Shown piece after piece: positions 46,142 to 52,243 of a stretch of 52,243 nt of DNA. Below the pieces are notes generated by a model, which saw only the letters and a list, made by a program, of their open reading frames with translations, was not told the origin of the DNA and did no database searches. The stretch is from Myxococcales bacterium. GTDB taxonomy: Bacteria; Myxococcota_A; Polyangia; Polyangiales; SLQV01. The DNA lies in NCBI GenBank assembly GCA_007124745.1, contig SLEO01000007.1:1-52243 (forward strand), in the 5' to 3' direction. The number at the start of each line of letters is the position of its first letter. Positions within the stretch are counted from its first letter, which is position 1. The position numbers and the translations under genes were made by a program.

Positions 46142-48253
46142 CTACTGACCTTCGGCGCGCAAATCGAAGCTCCAAAAGCGGTCTTTGGCACGGGCCTCGA
46201 CCCGGCGATGCTCGATGACTGAGCCGAGGCTCGGGTGGCGCACTTCGACTTCGACGACCGCATCGACTTCGAGGCCTGGCACCTCCGCTGGCGCAGCGCC
46301 GTAGGGCACGCCGTTGACAAAAACAGAGGCGCCCGCGGGGGATGAGAGGATAGTCGCGGAAACACTGAGCGGCTTGAGGACCACGCGCAGCGGGGAGAGC
46401 TGTCCGGGTTCCACAAAGATACGTTCAGGTACGTAGCCGTCCTTGACAAGCGTCACCTCGGCGAGGCCACCCTCTCCCCGGCCGACTTCGATATTGGCCG
46501 GGGTTTGGTCACCATGCGCTACCCCGTTGACCTGGATATGTGCACCCGTTGGCTCGGACTCGATGCGAACCGTCGCCGAAGAAAGCCGCACCCACATTAC
46601 AACGGCCGCCACGAGGAGCACGAGTACAGCACCAGCAGTGAGCGCAAGCAGTCCCGCGCGCGTGCTTGCTTGGGGACGTTCGGTCCGCAGCGCTGCGGGA
46701 GCTTGGGCGCGCACGTCATGCCGCGGAGCTGAAGGCGCTTGGGCAGGTTCCGGGGATGGGCTTGGTGCACCACCTTCACTGATAGGAACGCGGACACGCG
46801 AAGGATTCGTAGGGAATGAGACGTCGCCGGCTGACTGGGAGGGGCCGCGGTCGCCAAAGCCGAGACCTACGTCACTTGAGTCGTCCGTGCTGTCGAGATC
46901 CTCGAGACCGCGAATCAGCGGCTTGACCACCGTGCTCTGAGATTTGCGGCGAACCCGCAGTTGTCTCAGCGCTTCCGCGAAGCGGTCAGGTTCCGCCGCA
47001 GGCTCGGCGGCCGCGGGCGCTTTGACGTCGGCCACCGGAATAAGCGAGAGCACGTTCGCTTTGGCGGGAGCGTTCGCCTGTGCCGCGATGTCCTCGTCCA
47101 TGAGCAGTGACGTGGCCGAGCGGCTGAGGCTCCCAGCACTCGCCAACATCGCCTCCCGAACGGCCTGCCGTATGTCGATATCCGGCTCGGAGCGCGGCGA
47201 GTCCTGCGGCGGCGAAACGCTACTGCGTTTCCGAGACAACCCCGGAGGCCGTTCGGAGCGCAGTAAGGTTTTCCAACGCGGCTTGCTCTGACTGGCCGAC
47301 GCGGTGATGGGCGGGTCACCCTTGAGGAGCTTGCGGATGTAGTTGGCGAGCTCCGCTGGCGCAAACCCGGGAGAGCGCGCGTGCAAACACGTAAGGATGG
47401 CTTGCTCGAAGGCCTTGGCCGAGGCGTAGCGTTTGTTTGGGTCCCGCCGCAAGGCGCCCATCACTAGGGCATCAAGGGCCGGGTCAAGGTCCGAACGGCG
47501 GACCGAGGGTGGGGGGATGTCTGCGGCCCGGACGGCGGTCAGCAGCAGCGGGAAGTTGGGCTCGTTGTAGAGCAAACCGCCGGTCAATAGCTCGTAGAGC
47601 ACCACGCCTGCGGAGAAGACATCGGTGCGGGCGTCCACGGGAACGCCCTTAGACTGCTCCGGCGACATGTAATGGTATTTGCCCTTAATGACGCCGTCTT
47701 CGGTCTCGAACGCGGTCATCGCCGCCTTCGCGATGCCGAAATCCACTAGCTTCACCTCGCCATCTCGGCTGACAACGATGTTTTGCGGCGAGATATCTCG
47801 GTGAACGATAGCGAGAGGCTTACCGTCTTGGTCGCGCTTTTCGTGGGCGTAAGTCAGGCCCGAGCAGACCTGGGCGACGATGAAAAGCGCAAGTTCGATA
47901 GGAAGCGGTTGCTTCGCTTTGCGCGCCTTGAGACCGAGTCGATAGAGGTCGGCCCCTTCGACGTACTCCATCACGATGCAGTAGGTGCCGTCGATACAGC
48001 ACAGGTCATACACCTGGGCGATGTTCACCTGCGTCAGGTGAACGAGCAGCTTGGCTTCAGCAACAAGCGAGTTAATGAACTCGGGATCTTCGGCGTAGCG
48101 AGGGTGGATCACCTTGATGGCGACGAGCTTCTCAAAGCCCCCCACCCCCAGGGTGTTCGCGACATATATCTCGGCCATCCCGCCGACGGCGAGTCGCTTG
48201 AGCAGCTGATACGGCCCAAACCGCGAAGGCAAGTTATGTCCTAGTCCGCCCAC
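46142..48253 (-). CDS. Ser/Thr protein kinase with TM and C-terminal PEGA-like domains
   Basis: VGGMAEIYVAN, VAIKVIHP, IVHRDISPQNIVVS, VDFGIAKAAM, HYMSPEQSKG; IESEPTGAHIQVNGVAHGDQTPANIEV and LSSPAGASVFVNGVPYGAAPAEV PEGA repeats. Confidence 0.92.
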   Translation of the reverse strand: MGGLGHNLPSRFGPYQLLKRLAVGGMAEIYVANTLGVGGFEKLVAIKVIHPRYAEDPEFINSLVAEAKLLVHLTQVNIAQVYDLCCIDGTYCIVMEYVEGADLYRLGLKARKAKQPLPIELALFIVAQVCSGLTYAHEKRDQDGKPLAIVHRDISPQNIVVSRDGEVKLVDFGIAKAAMTAFETEDGVIKGKYHYMSPEQSKGVPVDARTDVFSAGVVLYELLTGGLLYNEPNFPLLLTAVRAADIPPPSVRRSDLDPALDALVMGALRRDPNKRYASAKAFEQAILTCLHARSPGFAPAELANYIRKLLKGDPPITASASQSKPRWKTLLRSERPPGLSRKRSSVSPPQDSPRSEPDIDIRQAVREAMLASAGSLSRSATSLLMDEDIAAQANAPAKANVLSLIPVADVKAPAAAEPAAEPDRFAEALRQLRVRRKSQSTVVKPLIRGLEDLDSTDDSSDVGLGFGDRGPSQSAGDVSFPTNPSRVRVPISEGGAPSPSPEPAQAPSAPRHDVRAQAPAALRTERPQASTRAGLLALTAGAVLVLLVAAVVMWVRLSSATVRIESEPTGAHIQVNGVAHGDQTPANIEVGRGEGGLAEVTLVKDGYVPERIFVEPGQLSPLRVVLKPLSVSATILSSPAGASVFVNGVPYGAAPAEVPGLEVDAVVEVEVRHPSLGSVIEHRRVEARAKDRFWSFDLRAEGQ

Positions 48254-48711
48254 GCCACCGCTCTTTTCGCCACTCTTCGCACGAAACGCATGCCTTCCAA
48301 GAGAAGCGTCTCTCGCTCCTCACCGATGGTCGCAGAAATACAGCCTTTTGTCGCGACTTGACTCACGCTCCGGCCGTCTAGGTAGGCGCCGGTCGCACAT
48401 GCGCGCCGGCATGGGCGTTCGGGTAAGCGCGGCGCTGAGCCGGATTCGCCAGCACACTCCGTCCCACTGCGAGTGCCTTTTCTAGTGGTGCAGCCAGCGG
48501 AGCACCCACGGCCGCGACCGACGGAAACTCGATACGCGGTCGCTTGATAGACGGAACACGGTGTAAATGGAACGCAGTCACTTCCGTGATGCGGTGTACC
48601 GAGGTAGGCACGCGCGCATGCTCGGCGTGTGCCAACCGTTGCCGAAGGGCAAAGTACGCCCTTAGGTTCCGAATGCCCTCTCAGTGTCGGAGCTTCGGGG
48701 TCGACGAACGC

Positions 48712-48846
48712 CTAGCGGCGGCGGCCGAGGCGGCGGCTCTGCATGCCATTCACGCGGCGACGCTCTTTCGCCTTCAGCTTGGCGGTGTGGCGAGCGCACT
48801 TGGTGCGCGAAGGGCGACGAGACTTTTTACTAATCGGAAGATACAT
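48712..48846 (-). CDS. Very basic 44-aa protein (absent from supplied ORF track)
   Basis: MYLPISKKSRRPSRTKCARHTAKLKAKERRRVNGMQSRRLGRRR*; GAGG upstream of ATG; 43 nt downstream of tRNA-Phe on the same strand. Confidence 0.65.
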   Translation of the reverse strand: MYLPISKKSRRPSRTKCARHTAKLKAKERRRVNGMQSRRLGRRR

Positions 48847-48889
48847 GGGGAAACCTCAAGCGCTGGGGTCAGCGTGTCCGAACCCGGGG

Positions 48890-48962
48890 TGCCCAGAGAC
48901 GGATTCGAACCGCCGACACGAGGATTTTCAATCCTCTGCTCTACCAACTGAGCTATCTGGGC
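48890..48962 (-). tRNA. tRNA-Phe(GAA); 3' CCA not encoded
   Basis: GCCCAGATAGCTCAGTTGGTAGAGCAGAGGATTGAAAATCCTCGTGTCGGCGGTTCGAATCCGTCTCTGGGCA: full cloverleaf, anticodon GAA; next bases CCC. Confidence 0.96.
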
Positions 48963-48973
48963 CGCGGCGCGCT

Positions 48974-49001
48974 AGGATGCCCGACGCTCCCTTTTTGTCA
49001 A
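48974..49001 (-). promoter_or_regulatory. Predicted sigma70-type promoter for tRNA-Phe
   Basis: Minus strand TTGACA (48996-49001), 16-bp spacer, CATCCT (48974-48979), about 12 bp from the tRNA 5' end. Confidence 0.5.
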
Positions 49002-49021
49002 GGACAGCAACTCGGACGCCC

Positions 49022-50362
49022 GTGAAAGCCTCTTCCGACGCACCTCAGCAGGCCCTTGATGCACACGAATGTGGTGCTGTCTCGGCGCGGCGTACTCGCC
49101 GCTACGGCGCGACCGCCGCGCCGATTTGGGCACGCGCGCACGGCACACAGCTTCGCGACGCAACGGGCCGCACCTACCTCGACCTGACGAGTTCTTTTGG
49201 AGCAGCCCCCCTGGGCCAGACCAACCTGCGGTGGCTCGCAGCACTCGTGAAGCAAGGGCTCACCCTCACCCATGGCCTTGGTGACCTTCACCCCAACGCT
49301 GCCAAGGCCCGCTTGCTCGCCGCACTTGGAGCGCTTGCCCCCTGGCCGAACGCTCGGGTCATGCTGGGCCTTAACGGCGCAGATGCGATCGACGCGGCGC
49401 TGAAAACCGCGCTGCTCGCCACAGGCAGGCCGCATGTGGTGGCTTTTCGCGGCGGCTATCACGGACTGATGCTGGGACCGCTTGCCGTGTGCGGCCTGAG
49501 CGATGCATTCAGGCAGCCCTTTGCTGCAGCGCTACGCCTGAAGGTCTCCTGGCTCGATTTTCCGACCACAGCGCAGGACGCCGAGGCCACGTTGGAAGCG
49601 TTCGCTTCCCTTCTACGGCGGCCAAAACCTCCAGGCCTTGTGCTGTTTGAGCCGATACTCGGCCGCGGGGGGGTCACGCGCCCCGCCGATGGTTTCTTGG
49701 CGCAGCTAACCCACCTTGCCCGCAAGCACGGCTGCCTCAGCGCCGCCGACGAGATCTTGACGGGGCTCGGGCGGACCGGCGTGTGCTGGGAGAGCACCGC
49801 GCAGGGCGCCCTCCCCGACATGCTGTGTGCGGGCAAGGCACTGGGGGCGGGGCTACCTATCAGCGCGCTGCTGCTCAACCCGAAAAGCGCCGAGGCCTGG
49901 TCGGAGCGTGGGGCGGCCCTCGGCGCCCTGCACACCGCGACCTACTTCGGCTCACCTCTCTTATGCGCGGCGGCCCTCGCCTATCTGGAGGCGTTGCAGC
50001 GGCCGAGCTTTGTGCAGCAGGTGCGCGCCGCCGGCGAAGCAATGCTTTGCCACTTGCGCCGTGCGCTCAGCCCCCTTGGCGATACCGTTCGGGTGGTCGG
50101 GCGGGGTCTGCTCATCGGCATCATATTTGAGAACGGCCCGATCGCTTTGGCCGCACTGGGCAGGTTGCGAGAGCGCGGCATCTTGGCGCTGCTCGCTGGC
50201 GCATCCGGCGAGGTCCTCCAACTACTGCCGCCGCTCAATCTCAGCGCGGGTGCCTACGTACGCATGAGCCACGCCGTGGCGGACGCTATTCTCGGGGCGG
50301 AGGGAACGCTCGCGCAGCGGCTCGAATCGGCTAGGCCAGAGACCGATGATGCGGCTGCCTGA
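49022..50362 (+). CDS. Class III PLP-dependent aminotransferase
   Basis: GTG start after the tRNA; DATGRTYLDLTSSFGAAPLG, GLNGADAIDAALKTAL, FRGGYHGLMLG, LSAADEILTGLGRTG, CAGKALGAGLPISALLL (Lys). ORF-track start at 48743 runs through the tRNA and was rejected. Confidence 0.85.
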   Translation: MKASSDAPQQALDAHECGAVSARRTRRYGATAAPIWARAHGTQLRDATGRTYLDLTSSFGAAPLGQTNLRWLAALVKQGLTLTHGLGDLHPNAAKARLLAALGALAPWPNARVMLGLNGADAIDAALKTALLATGRPHVVAFRGGYHGLMLGPLAVCGLSDAFRQPFAAALRLKVSWLDFPTTAQDAEATLEAFASLLRRPKPPGLVLFEPILGRGGVTRPADGFLAQLTHLARKHGCLSAADEILTGLGRTGVCWESTAQGALPDMLCAGKALGAGLPISALLLNPKSAEAWSERGAALGALHTATYFGSPLLCAAALAYLEALQRPSFVQQVRAAGEAMLCHLRRALSPLGDTVRVVGRGLLIGIIFENGPIALAALGRLRERGILALLAGASGEVLQLLPPLNLSAGAYVRMSHAVADAILGAEGTLAQRLESARPETDDAAA

Positions 50363-51455
50363 ACCCCTACGTTCGCAGGTACTCGGCGCGCTCCAAGTGA
50401 CGGAGTCCGATGCACTTCCTAACTTCCATGCCCTCTTGGCGGCGTTGAAGGCCTGGCAGGCTGAGCGGAGCCCTGCACTCGCGCGGCTCTTCGCCTTCGG
50501 CAGTGACCTGCCCGCACCTATCAGTCTTTTCCGCGACGGTAGCCTCGCAAACCCAGAAGCGGGGGTGCGGGCGAGTGAAGGAGGCCTGCGCTTCGAAAGC
50601 TCGGGCACCACGGCGGCGGAGCGAGCGGTGCACGCGCTCGCGGAAGCCACCTTCTATGACACCGCCGCCTTGGCCTGGGGCCGCGCTCATGTGCTCAGCG
50701 GCGCACTCCCCTCAACTTGGCTGCTGCTTGTTCCCAACCCGGTCGAGCAACCGACATCTTCGTTGGGTCACATGCTCGCGACCTTCCGCCGTGCGTCGGC
50801 GCCAGCGGCGGTGCACTGGCTCGGTGTCGAACAGCCCGCGGCGTCCGCGATGCAGCTCGCCAAACTTGCAGAGGCGCGCCAACCGGTGGCTGTCTTTGCA
50901 ACCGCGTTTGCGCTTGCGGATGCCCTCGATGCCCTCCCAGAGAGGGTCCTTCTCGCGCCTGGAAGCCGCGTCATGCAAACCGGCGGCTACAAGGGCCGCA
51001 GGCGCGCCCTGAGCTTTGACGAACTCGCCCAACGCGTAGAGGCACGTCTCGGACCCGCGCCCTTGTGGTCCGAGTACGGCATGACCGAACTCGCATCGCA
51101 GCTCTACGCCCCGGACCCCCGCGAGGGGACGACGTTGCCCTCCGGGCAAGGCATCAACGACGGGGCGCGCCCCCTCCCCGCTGTGCGCAGCACGGCGCCC
51201 CTTGAGCCCCGCTACTGCGCGCCGCCCTGGGTGCGCCTGAGCATCCGCAACGCACAGACCCTCGCAGTACTGCCGCCAGAGCAGGAGGGGCTGATTCAGA
51301 TAGACGACCTAGCGAACGTCTACGGCTGCGCTTCGATACTTACGGAAGATATCGGTATGCTGACGGCAGAGGGGACGCTGCTGCTACGCGGCCGGGCATC
51401 CCAAAGCCCCCTCCGCGGCTGCTCGCTCGCATCCGAGACGGACGGGGGCGTATGA
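50346..51455 (+). CDS. LuxE-like acyl-protein synthetase / acyl-transferring protein
   Basis: LRFESSGTTAAERAVHAL, SRVMQTGGYKGRRRALSFDELAQRVEARLGPAPLWSEYGMTELASQLYAPD, DIGMLTAEGTLLLRGRA. Confidence 0.75.
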   Translation: MMRLPEPLRSQVLGALQVTESDALPNFHALLAALKAWQAERSPALARLFAFGSDLPAPISLFRDGSLANPEAGVRASEGGLRFESSGTTAAERAVHALAEATFYDTAALAWGRAHVLSGALPSTWLLLVPNPVEQPTSSLGHMLATFRRASAPAAVHWLGVEQPAASAMQLAKLAEARQPVAVFATAFALADALDALPERVLLAPGSRVMQTGGYKGRRRALSFDELAQRVEARLGPAPLWSEYGMTELASQLYAPDPREGTTLPSGQGINDGARPLPAVRSTAPLEPRYCAPPWVRLSIRNAQTLAVLPPEQEGLIQIDDLANVYGCASILTEDIGMLTAEGTLLLRGRASQSPLRGCSLASETDGGV

Positions 51456-52243
51456 GCGCCACAAACGACGGCGCCGCCCCAGGCATCGACGCTGGGCGGG
51501 GGCAGAAACCGAGCGAAGATGTCACCGAACCTGACCGCTATCCAGCTCCTACACCGAGCGAGGAGGCTGCATCGCCGAGCCATCGACGCGCGCCCGCGGC
51601 GCCCGGTGGATATCAAGACGCCGAAGCGATCATCGACCGCCTCGCGCTGAGCACTCCACCGCGCCTCCCCGCACGTCACCGAATACCCGTCGCGTTGTTT
51701 CTTGGGGAGACGGTTCCTCAGGCTTACGCACCGATAGTACTGGGCGCACTCTGCGTCGCCTCCCGGCTAACGATCAAGCTCCCAAGTTCCCGCGCATATT
51801 CGGACCAAGACACGGCGGGAACGCGCTTGCGAACCTTTGTCGGCGCCTGCGTTGACGCACTTCAGCGGACAACGCCCGACGCTCAACGCGTCCCTGTTGC
51901 GTGGCTAGAGAGGCGCCTCGATGCAGCGGAACTCGACGCCTTCTGCGCAGCGCATGCACTGGTCTACGCCCAAGGCGATGAAGCCCTGCTGCACGCACTA
52001 CGTCAGCGCCTGGGCGTGAGCCGCCTCATCGAGCGCGGCCCGGCTTACGGCGCAGCGGTCATCGACCTGCGCCACGCCCGTACCCCGACCGCCTACGCAG
52101 TGCTTGCGGCCCAGCTAGCCGCCGACTTCTTCGGTTCGGACGGGCTCGGCTGCATGCACCCGCGCACAGCGGTGTGCATCGGTGAACCCGTCGAGTGCGC
52201 ACGCTTTGTGGAGGCGCTGCGCGCCACGCAGCGCGACGCTCCC
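51452..52243 (+). CDS. LuxC-like acyl reductase (aldehyde dehydrogenase superfamily), partial at window edge
   Basis: ATG 51452 in an ATGA overlap with the LuxE-like stop; VALFLGETVPQAYAPIVLGALCVASRLTIKLPSS, RGPAYGAAVIDLRHARTPTAYAVLAAQLAADFFGSDGLGCMHPRTAVCIGEP (candidate catalytic Cys). Confidence 0.65.
   Translation, partial: MSATNDGAAPGIDAGRGQKPSEDVTEPDRYPAPTPSEEAASPSHRRAPAAPGGYQDAEAIIDRLALSTPPRLPARHRIPVALFLGETVPQAYAPIVLGALCVASRLTIKLPSSRAYSDQDTAGTRLRTFVGACVDALQRTTPDAQRVPVAWLERRLDAAELDAFCAAHALVYAQGDEALLHALRQRLGVSRLIERGPAYGAAVIDLRHARTPTAYAVLAAQLAADFFGSDGLGCMHPRTAVCIGEPVECARFVEALRATQRDAP

Noticed and set aside
48378-48635. 85-aa minus-strand ORF MAHAEHARVPTS...
   Set aside because: TTG start, in-frame stop not far upstream, no clear RBS or recognisable family; cannot be supported from sequence alone.
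48743-49021. ORF-track N-terminal extension of the aminotransferase
   Set aside because: It would translate antisense through tRNA-Phe and the small basic ORF; GTG at 49022 matches the conserved protein start.

Overview
This 52 kb, GC-rich window has a mostly core-genome gene set typical of a Myxococcota/deltaproteobacterial-type chromosome (inference from content, not tested). Left to right it holds: gatC-gatA (partial), fabH-like KAS III, tyrS, a GAF-GAF histidine kinase, a LysM protein, accA, an aroK-aroB fusion downstream of pilMNOPQ, a LysM/DUF882 protein, rsmA, three Ser/Thr kinases, an outer-membrane protein/FecR/kinase operon, plant-type glutamate-cysteine ligase, an isolated rplC followed by rlmE, glnD, apbE, panB, panC and tRNA-Phe(GAA). 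The right edge is a translationally coupled operon of class III aminotransferase, LuxE-like and LuxC-like proteins, cut by the window end. Items the ORF track does not show: two likely small genes under 60 aa (23249-23428 and 48712-48846, minus strand); a dispersed two-hairpin element present twice (about 23143-23198 and 35591-35644); and repeated 15-bp tandem repeats at five loci, one of which forms the hydrophobic core of the PilP signal peptide. No CRISPR array, transposase, integrase or rRNA was seen. All product calls come from motif recognition by eye; no database search was run.
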